Assembly: GCF_002778285.1 (NCBI RefSeq)
Contig: NZ_NESM01000005.1
Location: 1-64,000, forward strand
Direction: 5' to 3'
From: Limnohabitans sp. 15K
GTDB lineage: Bacteria; Pseudomonadota; Gammaproteobacteria; Burkholderiales; Burkholderiaceae_C
DNA: 64,000 bases
This document shows, in pieces, positions 29,295 through 37,359 of the stretch. Under the pieces are notes generated by a model. That model was not told where the DNA came from. It saw nothing but the letters and a program-made list of their open reading frames with translations, and did not search any database. The translations under genes and the position numbers were made by a program. Positions within the stretch are counted from its first letter, which is position 1. The number at the start of each line of letters is the position of its first letter.

Positions 29295-31885
29295 GGTGTG
29301 TCCTTGGTCGTTGAGGCAGGCAACTGGCTCTCACGCAAACTCAATTCCAGTGCTTTGGAGGTGCTGATGTCGACAAAGGTCAATACTGCGCCGTTCACCG
29401 CGTTGGCCAATGTGCGGTAGGGCATGATGCGCACCGAAAACCAACGCCCATCGCTGGCCGCGACCGACTTGGTGCAAGGGGTCAAAGCCAGCAAAGTCTC
29501 TTTGACATCCGCTTGTAACTCTGGGTAGGACAAGATGTTGGTCAGATCGCTTAAAGGACGGCCCACATCCACCTCGCGCAAATGGAAAATATCGACCGCT
29601 TTTTCGGTGTATCGGCGTACATTCAAGTCGTTGTCTAAGAAAAGCGTGGCGATGTCCGTGCTGTTCAGCAGGTTTTGCATGTCGCTTTGCGCCAAGGCCA
29701 AATCGTCCAAGCGGGTTTGCAACTCGCTGTTGATGGTTTGCAGTTCCTCGTTCATCGATTGAGACTCTTCTTTGGAAGTGGTCAGTTCTTCATTCGACAG
29801 TTGAAGCTCTTCGTTGGCTATTTTTAAAGCGTCGTTGATGGCGGTCATTTGATCTTTTGTGGTCTGCACCGCCATTTGAAGACTTTGCAAGTCGCTCTTC
29901 TCGGCTTGCAGGCCATCCATGAGTTTCACATCCGAAACATCCCACTTTTTCTCGGATGAAATTTGCATCTCTCCTTGGAAGACCACCATCGCTGTATGGG
30001 CAAGCGCCGTGGGTTTGTCCAGTGGATAAACCGTCACCTGCACTTTCTCCTGGTTGGTTTCATCCAGAGTGAGGTTTTTCAAGATCACGGGTAGCAGCCC
30101 TTGCAGGGCTTGATTCAACGCCAATGCAATGGGGGCTCTCAGAGCAGGGCGCAGCATGACATGGATGTTCCAGTTGGCTTTGCCTGCCGCAGGTTCAAGG
30201 TAAAGACCCGTTCGCCCGCTGATGTACAAAATATCACCGGATGCGTTCACCAAAACCGCAGAGGGTGAAAACGATTGCAGCAGCACTTGATCCGCCAAGG
30301 CTTGCAGGTTGTTGCCGTGTGTCGTGAGAGAGGCGTCCAATGAAAAGTCCTTCGCCATACTTTGTGGTTTGAGCTGTCGTTGAATAGGAAAAACCACGGG
30401 GCCGGGCGCACCTGATGGTTCAATTCGCACAAAGATCCTGGACTTCGGTGCGAGCACCTTAAAAAGGTGTTGCGACTTGCCTATGGTTTCAGCACTGCCC
30501 AGTACCAACACCCCTCCTGCACGCAAGCTGAAGTGAAACAGGGGCATCAAGCGCCGTTGCAACGTGGCGTTGAAATAAATCAACACATTGCGGCACAGCA
30601 ACAAGTCCAGCTGGGTAAAGGGCGGGTCCGAGGTGACATCATGCTCGGCAAACATGACCATCGAGCGGATGTCTGGGTGCACCACAAACCCGCCTTTCTG
30701 GGGCGTGAAAAAGCGATCTCTTTGGGTCAGCGAAAGCGTGGCCAATGATGCTGCGCTGTACCAGCCTCTTCTGGCGGAGGTAATGGCTTCGGGGTTGAGG
30801 TCGGTGGCATAAATTTGCACCCTTCTGTGTGCGCCAACTGCGCCTTCTTGTGCTTGGCGCAACAGCATGGCCAAGCTGTAGGCCTCTTCGCCTGTCGAGC
30901 AGCCCAAAACCCAGGCCCTGATGGGCAAGTCTGGGTGGGCCGCCAGAATGTGGGGCACGACCTGTGCCGACAAATCGGCCCAAACTTGTGTGTCCCTGAA
31001 AAACGAAGTCACACCGATCAACATCTCTGAAAAAAGAAGTTCAAGTTCGGCTGGGTTGTTTTGCAAATAGCTTGTGTAGGCTGCTGTAGAGGGCAGTTGG
31101 TGGATTTGCTGGCGACGCTCTATCCTGCGTTGCAATGTGCTGGGCTTGTACAGTGAAAAATCGTGGCGCAGTTTTTCATGGATCAACTGAACAATGGACG
31201 CCAAGTCGTCTGCGGACGAGGTCGGCAGCAGTGAGTCTGTTGCAGGGCGTGCAGGAACTGTGTCGTTCGGCAGTTTGGTTTTCCTTTCGGCATCCATGAC
31301 CCCGTCCACAATTTTCTGGGGCAGGTCCTCTGGAGCCGCGACCCCATCGACGCAGGCCGAGTCAATGGCGCTTTGGGGCATGGACACAAAGGCTGCAGTG
31401 TCTGGCTGTTGTGCAAAGCACAAACCGTTGGCATTGTGAATAGCCTGCAAACCCTTAACGCCATCGCTGCCCATGCCTGACAAAATGACGCCCACGGCTC
31501 GGGAGCCTTGATCGTTGGCCAGTGAGTTGAAAAAAGCATCGATGGGCAAATGGGCACTCACAGGCTTTTGGGCCGCTTGAAAATGCAAACAGCCCCGCAC
31601 CACGGTCAGTTCTCCCCCTGTAGGCATGATGTAAACAGCATTGGCTGCGACCACCACGCCATGGAGTGCGTCGTGCACAGGCAATTCGGTGACTTCTTGC
31701 AACAAGGTGCCCAGCAAAGTTTTGTGTTCTGGGCTGGTGTGCTGCACCACCACATAGGCCATGTGGGTGTCCAGCGCGACGTGCTTGAAGAATTTTTCGA
31801 GCGCGTCCAAGCCGCCCGCTGATGCGCCGATCCCCACGATGCGGGGGCCTTCTTGTGCCGCCGAGTTGATGGCGTCAGAGGTCAT
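29291..31885 (-). CDS. CheB-CheR-PAS hybrid methylesterase/methyltransferase
   Basis: An 864-aa fusion. The CheB-type esterase (about 15-195) has Ser in GASAGG, His in VVQHTSPEH and GMGSDG. The CheR-type methyltransferase (about 220-490) has SFFRD, the SAM motif GCSTGEEAYS and CRNVLIYF. A PAS-like part, a coiled coil rich in NEEL/SKEE (about 645-720) and a final PAS domain (LFLDNDLNVRRYT onwards) follow. No receiver or kinase domain and no chemoreceptor genes are nearby. It probably senses and signals outside classic chemotaxis. It lies between a Crp-type regulator (25 bp upstream) and the PAS gene. Confidence 0.9.
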   Translation of the reverse strand: MTSDAINSAAQEGPRIVGIGASAGGLDALEKFFKHVALDTHMAYVVVQHTSPEHKTLLGTLLQEVTELPVHDALHGVVVAANAVYIMPTGGELTVVRGCLHFQAAQKPVSAHLPIDAFFNSLANDQGSRAVGVILSGMGSDGVKGLQAIHNANGLCFAQQPDTAAFVSMPQSAIDSACVDGVAAPEDLPQKIVDGVMDAERKTKLPNDTVPARPATDSLLPTSSADDLASIVQLIHEKLRHDFSLYKPSTLQRRIERRQQIHQLPSTAAYTSYLQNNPAELELLFSEMLIGVTSFFRDTQVWADLSAQVVPHILAAHPDLPIRAWVLGCSTGEEAYSLAMLLRQAQEGAVGAHRRVQIYATDLNPEAITSARRGWYSAASLATLSLTQRDRFFTPQKGGFVVHPDIRSMVMFAEHDVTSDPPFTQLDLLLCRNVLIYFNATLQRRLMPLFHFSLRAGGVLVLGSAETIGKSQHLFKVLAPKSRIFVRIEPSGAPGPVVFPIQRQLKPQSMAKDFSLDASLTTHGNNLQALADQVLLQSFSPSAVLVNASGDILYISGRTGLYLEPAAGKANWNIHVMLRPALRAPIALALNQALQGLLPVILKNLTLDETNQEKVQVTVYPLDKPTALAHTAMVVFQGEMQISSEKKWDVSDVKLMDGLQAEKSDLQSLQMAVQTTKDQMTAINDALKIANEELQLSNEELTTSKEESQSMNEELQTINSELQTRLDDLALAQSDMQNLLNSTDIATLFLDNDLNVRRYTEKAVDIFHLREVDVGRPLSDLTNILSYPELQADVKETLLALTPCTKSVAASDGRWFSVRIMPYRTLANAVNGAVLTFVDISTSKALELSLRESQLPASTTKDTP

Positions 31886-31910
31886 ATTGGGGTCATCGGG
31901 TGGCGCGCGT

Positions 31911-32630
31911 TCAAACGGCCCACTTCAAGGGTAACAAACGGTCGTATTCCGTTTTGATGACCCTGTAGCACTCGCAAGTACCCGCTTGCATGCCCTCGCG
32001 ATCCAATACTTGGATTCGACCCCGCGAATATTGAATCAACCCTTGCTTTTGCAGTCGCATGGCCGCTTCGCTCACGCCCTCTCTGCGAACGCCCAGCAGG
32101 TTGGCGACCCTTTCATGGGTCAACAGCAGTTCATGGCCCGTAGACCTGTCTAAGGCCAGCAGCAAGAATCGGCTGAAAGCGTCTTCGACGCTGTGGTGTC
32201 GGTTGCACACCGAGGTTTGTGCCATTTGTGTGATGAGCGCTTGTGTGTACCGCAGCAACAAGTGCAAAAGTGGCATCGAGTGTTCAAATTCCTGCAGCAA
32301 ATCTGCGCTGCGTATGCGCAAAAAAACGCCATCAGAAAAAACGGTGGCGTTGCTCGTGGTCGACAGCCCCCCCATGAAGCTAGAGACCCCAATGAGGCCC
32401 TCGCGCCCTACAAGCGACAGCACCGAAGAGTCGCCGTTTTCGACTTGGCTGTGCAGAGCCACCAAACCGCTCAAGGGAAAGTAGACGTGGTCAAAGTGCG
32501 AGCCAGATTCGTAAAGCGACTTGCCAGCGGGCAGTGCCATTTCCTTCATGAGCGGCTCCATACGTTGCCATACGTCGAGCGGCAGACATGCCAGCAATTG
32601 GTTGTCGGAACGCGGCTTTGTGGTGATCAT
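31911..32630 (-). CDS. Crp/Fnr-family transcriptional regulator
   Basis: A 239-aa regulator with an N-terminal cyclic-nucleotide-type sensor barrel (LPAGKSLYESGSHFDHVYF, GREGLIGVSSFMGG) and a C-terminal winged helix (LTHERVANLLGVRREGVSEA). There is no N-terminal Cys cluster, so it is not an oxygen-sensing Fnr. The start at 32630 is inferred from family length; the frame stays open to 32918 without good support. It is the first gene of the run Crp-CheBR-PAS and lies divergent from the yqjD-like operon, so it may control both sides. Confidence 0.85.
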   Translation of the reverse strand: MITTKPRSDNQLLACLPLDVWQRMEPLMKEMALPAGKSLYESGSHFDHVYFPLSGLVALHSQVENGDSSVLSLVGREGLIGVSSFMGGLSTTSNATVFSDGVFLRIRSADLLQEFEHSMPLLHLLLRYTQALITQMAQTSVCNRHHSVEDAFSRFLLLALDRSTGHELLLTHERVANLLGVRREGVSEAAMRLQKQGLIQYSRGRIQVLDREGMQAGTCECYRVIKTEYDRLLPLKWAV

Positions 32631-32965
32631 TCGCAAGCGATCAACGTGAAGGTCAAGCCGAGGTCCTTGTGGAGCCCCATGGCGTCTTCTTCTTGCATAG
32701 AGTCCGTTCCAAAGCACCGGTGCGGCAGCTTGCTCAAAGATAAATAGCCGCAATGGTTGGCCCATCATGAACCTCTTCACGCGTCCTTGTTTGATCTCTG
32801 ACATGAAGACTCGCATTTCATACGGACTCTTGCATCGAATCTGAAATGAGTGTGACGAGCCATCGGCTCCTGCGTGGTTGTGAACGGTGTGCCAGACCAC
32901 AGACGCCACGCCTTGCAACTTCTAAAGTGAAAGCCTCATCGACTCTATTGAACGAAAAGGCTTTT
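32631..32965. other. 335-bp divergent intergenic region
   Basis: It separates the Crp-type regulator (minus) from the yqjD-like gene (plus). A minus-strand frame continuous with the regulator runs to 32918 but has weak coding character. The last ~50 bp before the yqjD-like ATG are A/T-richer and hold AAAAGG as ribosome site. I see no clear -35/-10 pair, hairpin or Crp-type palindrome. Confidence 0.4.
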
Positions 32966-33292
32966 ATGTCAGATCCTAAAACCACCCACGAAAAAATCTC
33001 ATCCATGGGCGCCAGCGTCTCCAGCAAGGTGAACGAGGCGATGGACGAAGCCCGGCCTGCCATGAGCCGCGTGAGCCACCTCGTGCAGGACGAGCTGAAC
33101 AGCTTGGGCGACACCGGCAAGGAAGCGTACGCAGAAGCCAAGCGCAAACTGGAAAAAGAAGCGCAGCATGTACGCGTCACCACGGAGCATTACATCCAAC
33201 ACGCACCCTTGAACTCGGTGTTGATGGCTGCAGGTGTGGGTGCCGCAGCGGCTTTGGGTGTGTGTTGGTTGATGCGTTCGCGCCAACAGTGA
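32966..33292 (+). CDS. YqjD/ElaB/DUF883-family membrane-anchored protein
   Basis: A 108-aa protein. A long amphipathic helical part (KISSMGASVSSKVNEAMDEA; KEAYAEAKRKLEKEAQHV) is followed by a C-terminal membrane helix (VLMAAGVGAAAALGVCWLM) ending in basic residues. E. coli YqjD and ElaB bind ribosomes and the inner membrane in stationary phase. The ATG at 32966 has AACGAAAAGG upstream. Its TGA overlaps the next ATG by 1 nt. Confidence 0.85.
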   Translation: MSDPKTTHEKISSMGASVSSKVNEAMDEARPAMSRVSHLVQDELNSLGDTGKEAYAEAKRKLEKEAQHVRVTTEHYIQHAPLNSVLMAAGVGAAAALGVCWLMRSRQQ

Positions 33293-33675
33293 TGTCCACG
33301 CTGCTGCTGAAACTTTTGCTGCTGCCGCCTGAGTTGCTCAGGTCGCACGCGCAAGGCTATGCAGATTTGGCCAGAGAGGTGGGTGCCAGCTATCTGTGCA
33401 CGCTCAAAAACCGTTGCTTGTTGTATGTGCTCAGCGCTCTGACTTGTTTTCTGGGACTCATTTTGGGGGGTGTGGCGCTGCTGCTGTTCAGCGCCTTTCC
33501 GCTTCAAGACGCGCCCTATGTTTGGATGTTGCCAGCCTTGCCTTTGGGGCTTTTTTTCCTCAGCGCGCTTTGTTGGTGGTGGGCACGCAGCTTGCGGTTG
33601 GAGCCCATCTTCAGCAACTTTCAGGCACAAATCCAATTGGATATGTTGGCCATCCAACAAGCGCAGTCCACATGA
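33292..33675 (+). CDS. YqjE-like membrane protein
   Basis: A 127-aa protein with two strong membrane helices (CLLYVLSALTCFLGLILGGVALLLF and MLPALPLGLFFLSALCWWW as two separated segments, each ~20 residues). The position behind a yqjD-like gene and the hairpin topology match YqjE (phage-holin-like superfamily), though sequence alone is not decisive. It is coupled on both sides by 1- and 4-nt overlaps. Confidence 0.72.
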   Translation: MSTLLLKLLLLPPELLRSHAQGYADLAREVGASYLCTLKNRCLLYVLSALTCFLGLILGGVALLLFSAFPLQDAPYVWMLPALPLGLFFLSALCWWWARSLRLEPIFSNFQAQIQLDMLAIQQAQST

Positions 33676-33824
33676 GCAGCGATCTGAACGCCAAACAGCG
33701 TTTAGCGCTCTCTCGGGCTTTGCTGGTGGAGGCGCTGCGTGACCCGGTGTGGTTGATTTTGGTTCAACGTTTGTTGAAAGAAAAATCCGCTGCCAAGTCT
33801 TCAGCACCTTCCAAGCGGTCTTGA
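33672..33824 (+). CDS. YqjK-like small protein (50 aa)
   Basis: A 50-aa basic protein starting MSSDLNAKQRLALSRALLVE and ending KSSAPSKRS. The ATGA overlap with the previous gene and the order yqjD-, yqjE-, yqjK-like match the E. coli locus. It is too short for a firm family call. The reading frame and coupling make it very likely to be real. Confidence 0.65.
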   Translation: MSSDLNAKQRLALSRALLVEALRDPVWLILVQRLLKEKSAAKSSAPSKRS

Positions 33825-33912
33825 CCGATTTGTTGGGCCGTTTTCCCCGAAGCCCGTGCTTCTGGTTTACTTTTTTTGACACAGGCAATTTGCCTTTTTT
33901 GGAGCTTATGAA

Positions 33913-35103
33913 ATGACATTATCGAAACTCAACGCGCGCTCAAGCTTGCTGGCATTGGCCGCATTGGCCAGCGCAGGATTACACGCACAAGAACCCGCCA
34001 TGAACACGGGCATGTACATGGGCATCAATGCCGGCGAGTCGAAAGCGCAACTGGACAATCCACGGATTGCGCAGAACTTGTTGGGTTCAGGCGCAACGGT
34101 GAATGCCGTGACATCTGACCAAAAAGAAACAGGCTACAAAGCGTTTATCGGTTTCCCCATGAATTCAAACTGGGCCGTGGAAACCGGTTACTTCGATTTG
34201 GGCCGATTTGGCTTTGACGCCACCACCTCTCCTGCGGGCACCTTGACAGGTTCTTCCCGCATCAAAGGCTTGAATCTGGACATCGTGGGCACTTTGCCGA
34301 TCACCGACAGCTGGTCTTTGCTGGGCCGTGTCGGCGCTGCTTATGCACAAACCAAAGGCAGCTTCAGCGGCACGGGTGTCGGCGCGATCGCCAATACCGA
34401 AACCAACAAGCGCGAAACCAACTACAAGTACGGATTTGGCACCCAATATGCGTTCACACCTGCACTGACCCTGCGCCTAGAGGGGGAGCGTTACCGAGTC
34501 AACGATGCCGTGGGTCAACGTGCCAACGTGGATCTGATTTCTTTGGGACTGGTCTACCGGTTTGGCGGCTCATCGCCAGTGGTCAAGACGGCTTACACCC
34601 CTTACGTCGCACCTGTTGCGGAGCCGGTTTACAAAGCTCCCCCCGTCGTGGCTCAAGCGCCTGTGCCAGCACCTGTGCCGGCACAGATGCCAACACCCGC
34701 ACCCAAACCATGGGTCAAAGTGAAGTTGGCGGCCGATTCCTTGTTCGGCTTTGACCAAGACAGCTTGCAAGCCGATGGCAAGCAGGCTTTGGACAAATTG
34801 CTCACAGAGCTCAAAGATGTGAATGTGGAGAGGGTTCAAGTCACAGGCCACACAGACCGTTTGGGTGCCAAAGCCTACAACGACAAGTTGTCGACCCGCC
34901 GTGCCGAGGCAGTCCGCAATTACCTGGTCCAAGTGGGTGGCATGTCTGCGGCCAAAGTCACCGCCACGGGCGTAGGCGCTGCGCAACCTGAGAGTTCAAC
35001 CAATGATTGCAAAGGCATGAAAGCCAGCCAAGCATTGATCACTTGTTTGCGCGTAGACCGCCGCGTGGATGTCGAAGTGATGGGTTCACAACAACAACGT
35101 TGA
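33913..35103 (+). CDS. OmpA-family outer-membrane protein
   Basis: A 396-aa protein. Signal peptide (LLALAALASAGLHAQ), an eight-strand OmpA-like barrel (about 30-220) beginning GMYMGINAGESKAQL and ending LISLGLVYRFGG, a Pro/Ala linker (APVPAPVPAQMPTPAPKP), and a C-terminal OmpA domain (about 275-390). The peptidoglycan-binding motif is TGHTDRLGAKAYNDKLSTRRA. It links the outer membrane to the cell wall. TTTGGAGC precedes the ATG. A strong terminator follows. Confidence 0.93.
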   Translation: MTLSKLNARSSLLALAALASAGLHAQEPAMNTGMYMGINAGESKAQLDNPRIAQNLLGSGATVNAVTSDQKETGYKAFIGFPMNSNWAVETGYFDLGRFGFDATTSPAGTLTGSSRIKGLNLDIVGTLPITDSWSLLGRVGAAYAQTKGSFSGTGVGAIANTETNKRETNYKYGFGTQYAFTPALTLRLEGERYRVNDAVGQRANVDLISLGLVYRFGGSSPVVKTAYTPYVAPVAEPVYKAPPVVAQAPVPAPVPAQMPTPAPKPWVKVKLAADSLFGFDQDSLQADGKQALDKLLTELKDVNVERVQVTGHTDRLGAKAYNDKLSTRRAEAVRNYLVQVGGMSAAKVTATGVGAAQPESSTNDCKGMKASQALITCLRVDRRVDVEVMGSQQQR

Positions 35104-35111
35104 TCACCCAC

Positions 35112-35149
35112 AAAAAGGCCCGCACCTGGATCCAGGTGCGGGCCTTTTT
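35112..35149. terminator. bidirectional terminator behind ompA-like gene
   Basis: A perfect palindrome of 38 bp: AAAAAGGCCCGCACCTGG with its mirror and five flanking Ts on each strand. It serves the OmpA-like gene on the plus strand and the tiny membrane-protein gene on the minus strand. Confidence 0.95.
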
Positions 35150-35171
35150 CATGGTGGGTGTATGCCCAAGC

Positions 35172-35318
35172 TCAGAGGCGGCGTCCTTGAATCACACGCA
35201 CCAAGATCACCACGATGGCCACGACCAGCAAGATGTGGATCAAGCCGCCCATGGTGTAGGACGAGACCAGGCCCAACAGCCACAACAGCACCAAGACGAC
35301 GGCCAGTGTTTCAAGCAT
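35172..35318 (-). CDS. DUF3309/Lmo0937-type 48-aa membrane protein
   Basis: A very small hydrophobic protein. It begins MLETLAVVLVLLWLLGLVSS, has a short polar turn (YTMGGLIH), a second helix (ILLVVAIVVILVRVI), and ends QGRRL. Both shape and sequence fit the DUF3309/Lmo0937 group of stress-associated small membrane proteins. It lies 9 bp behind the glycine-zipper lipoprotein gene and is closed by the palindromic terminator. Confidence 0.82.
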   Translation of the reverse strand: MLETLAVVLVLLWLLGLVSSYTMGGLIHILLVVAIVVILVRVIQGRRL

Positions 35319-35327
35319 GGTGGCCGC

Positions 35328-35552
35328 CTATTTTTTGATTTCATGGCCGATGACGCCGCCAACTGCAGCGCCGCCCAAGGTGCCTGTTGTGCTGCCACCG
35401 GTCAGGATGGCGCCGCCTATGGCACCCACTCCCGCACCAATGGCGGTGCTCTTTTCTTGCTGCGTCATGCCTGCGCAAGCGGTGATGGACAGACCGGCGA
35501 GCATGAGCAGGGCGGTGTAGGTGGTTCTGATCAAGGGGTGAAATGTTTTCAT
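35328..35552 (-). CDS. glycine-zipper lipoprotein (OsmB-like)
   Basis: A 74-aa protein with a lipoprotein signal (lipobox LSITAC) and a glycine-zipper helix pair (AIGAGVGAIGGAILTGG, GTLGGAAVGGVIGHEI). OsmB and related proteins are osmotic/stationary-phase outer-membrane lipoproteins. The start at 35552 has CAGGAGCC upstream. It is transcribed with the 48-aa membrane protein gene downstream. Confidence 0.85.
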   Translation of the reverse strand: MKTFHPLIRTTYTALLMLAGLSITACAGMTQQEKSTAIGAGVGAIGGAILTGGSTTGTLGGAAVGGVIGHEIKK

Positions 35553-35647
35553 GAATGGCTCCTGATGGCTGTGGATGAATCTCTGATCAAGCGGTGCGCC
35601 AGCAAAGACGCGCGCGTGAACAGAAGAATCAAGATAAAAGATATGCG

Positions 35648-35661
35648 CACAGAGGTCTGTG
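35648..35661. promoter_or_regulatory. palindrome in the divergent region before the OsmB-like gene
   Basis: CACAGA-GG-TCTGTG has perfect 6-bp arms. It lies about 95 bp upstream of the OsmB-like start and 62 bp upstream of the MBL hydrolase start, so it could control either. No matching regulator is known to me. Confidence 0.3.
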
Positions 35662-35710
35662 AGGCAGTGCACACATCCGGTTCAGAGGCTGAGCTTGCTG
35701 CTGCCTTTTC

Positions 35711-35716
35711 TATAAT
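35711..35716 (+). promoter_or_regulatory. -10 element TATAAT of a probably leaderless transcript
   Basis: A consensus TATAAT ends 6 nt before the ATG of the MBL hydrolase gene. With usual spacing the transcript would begin at or next to the ATG, so the mRNA would be leaderless. No Shine-Dalgarno is present, which agrees. No strong -35 is visible 17 bp upstream. Confidence 0.55.
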
Positions 35717-35722
35717 TCGCAC

Positions 35723-36364
35723 ATGCTTCAATACCAAACCATTCCTGTCACGCCCTTTCAGCAAAATTGTTCGCTTGTTTGGGACGACCAAAGCCATCAG
35801 GCTGCTGTGGTGGACCCGGGCGGTGACTTGGATTTGATCTTGGACGCTGTGCGTCAACACGGCCTGAAGCTCGAGCAAATCTGGATCACCCATGGCCATT
35901 TGGACCACGCTTCAGGCACGGCCGACTTGGCTGAACAGTTGGGTGGTTTGCCCATCATCGGCCCGCATCCGGCAGATCAGTTTTGGATTGACGGACTGCC
36001 GCAGGCTACTGCTGCGTATGGCTTTCCACCAGCACGGGTTTTTCACCCCACGCGTTGGTTGGCCGACGGAGACACCGTGACACTGGGGGCACACACTTTG
36101 CAGGTGCGCCACTGCCCAGGGCATACGCCGGGTCATGTGGTGTTTTATTCACCCGAGATCAAGCGGGTGTTTGTGGGCGATGTGCTGTTTGCCGGCAGCA
36201 TTGGCCGCACCGACTTTCCGCAAGGCAACCACGACGACTTGATCGCCAGCATCACCCAACGCTTGTGGCCCATGGGCAATGACACGGTGTTCATTCCTGG
36301 CCATGGCCCCGAGAGCAGCTTCGGTCGTGAGCGGCAGAGCAATCCTTATGTTCGCGACAATTGA
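35723..36364 (+). CDS. metallo-beta-lactamase-fold hydrolase (glyoxalase-II-like)
   Basis: A 213-aa binuclear metal hydrolase close to the YcbL/glyoxalase II group. Metal ligands: THGHLDHASG, CPGHTPGHVV, GDVLFAGSIGRTD and the final PGHGPES. It may hydrolyse S-D-lactoylglutathione or other thioesters. It probably has a leaderless message (see the -10 element). It converges with the M48 protease gene. Confidence 0.88.
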   Translation: MLQYQTIPVTPFQQNCSLVWDDQSHQAAVVDPGGDLDLILDAVRQHGLKLEQIWITHGHLDHASGTADLAEQLGGLPIIGPHPADQFWIDGLPQATAAYGFPPARVFHPTRWLADGDTVTLGAHTLQVRHCPGHTPGHVVFYSPEIKRVFVGDVLFAGSIGRTDFPQGNHDDLIASITQRLWPMGNDTVFIPGHGPESSFGRERQSNPYVRDN

Positions 36365-36419
36365 CAGCTTAGGTGCTCGGTCCAGCCGGGTGTGACATCA
36401 ACAGCGGCTGTTGAGCGGC

Positions 36420-37286
36420 TCAGCCTCGCCGCGATTTTTCGTACAAGTGTTGAACCTTCGGCAGGTTGGCTTGCAGTTCTTCGATGCGGTTGGCCCCGCT
36501 GGGGTGGGTCGATAAAAACGAGGGGCTGCCATTGCCACTGGCCGCTTGCATTTTTTGCCACAAACTCACACTTGCTTCGGGTTTGTAGCCACCACGGGCG
36601 GCGATCTCCAACCCGACCAAATCCGATTCGGTTTCGTCATCTCGGCTGTATTTCAGTGTGAGCAGTTGGGTGCCCAAGTTGGCGGCAACGTCCCCAAGTT
36701 GCCCCAAGCCCAAGAGTTGCGACGCAATCGACAGGCCAATGCTGGTGGCTTGGCTTTTGGCCAATCGCTCCCGGGCATGCTCTCTCAGGGCATGGGCCAT
36801 CTCGTGCCCCATGATCATGGCGACTTCGTCGTCGTTCAGTTTCAGCTGGTCCAAGATGCCCGTGTAAAAAGCGATCTTGCCGCCGGGCATGCACCAAGCG
36901 TTGATTTGTTTGCTGCCAATCAGGTTCACCTGCCACTTCCAGTCGCGCGAACGGGGGTTCCAAGGCGCTGCATGGGGAATGAGTCTTTGTGCAATGGCGT
37001 GCAATCGTTGCAGCTGCGGGTGGTCATCGGGTGCCAAGGCACCTTTTGAGCGGGCTTCGGACAATACTTGCGAATACTGTTGGCGAGCCGAATTTTCAAT
37101 CGTTTCGGCAGACACGAGCTTGCGCAAGCTGGAAGATGAACCTACGTCCACCTGGGCCAGCGCTCCCGTTGCCGTTGCCGCTCCTGCAGCCAACAGGAAA
37201 GCGCGCCTTGCTTGCCATCGGGGCGGCGAAGCGTTGCCTGTCTTGGTTTCGGCAGAAGGGGTTTTGAGCTTGCAAATAAAACACAT
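36420..37286 (-). CDS. M48-family metalloprotease
   Basis: A 288-aa zinc protease exported by an N-terminal signal (RRAFLLAAGAATATGALAQ). The zinc motif is GHEMAHALREH and the third ligand Glu is in DDETESDLVG. It resembles LoiP/YggG/BepA-type periplasmic proteases that act on outer-membrane protein quality control. The ATG at 37286 is preferred to a TTG three codons earlier. It is divergent from the ampG-like gene (73 bp). Confidence 0.88.
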   Translation of the reverse strand: MCFICKLKTPSAETKTGNASPPRWQARRAFLLAAGAATATGALAQVDVGSSSSLRKLVSAETIENSARQQYSQVLSEARSKGALAPDDHPQLQRLHAIAQRLIPHAAPWNPRSRDWKWQVNLIGSKQINAWCMPGGKIAFYTGILDQLKLNDDEVAMIMGHEMAHALREHARERLAKSQATSIGLSIASQLLGLGQLGDVAANLGTQLLTLKYSRDDETESDLVGLEIAARGGYKPEASVSLWQKMQAASGNGSPSFLSTHPSGANRIEELQANLPKVQHLYEKSRRG

Positions 37287-37359
37287 GGTGGGCAAATGAT
37301 ATCGAATGGATGCACTTCAAGTCTGAAATGGCAACCGATCCTCATTCGATAATGGCGGT

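Noticed and set aside
32631..32918. N-terminal extension of the Crp-type regulator (96 more codons)
   Set aside because: The extra residues do not resemble the family and the normal-length start at 32630 gives a typical protein.
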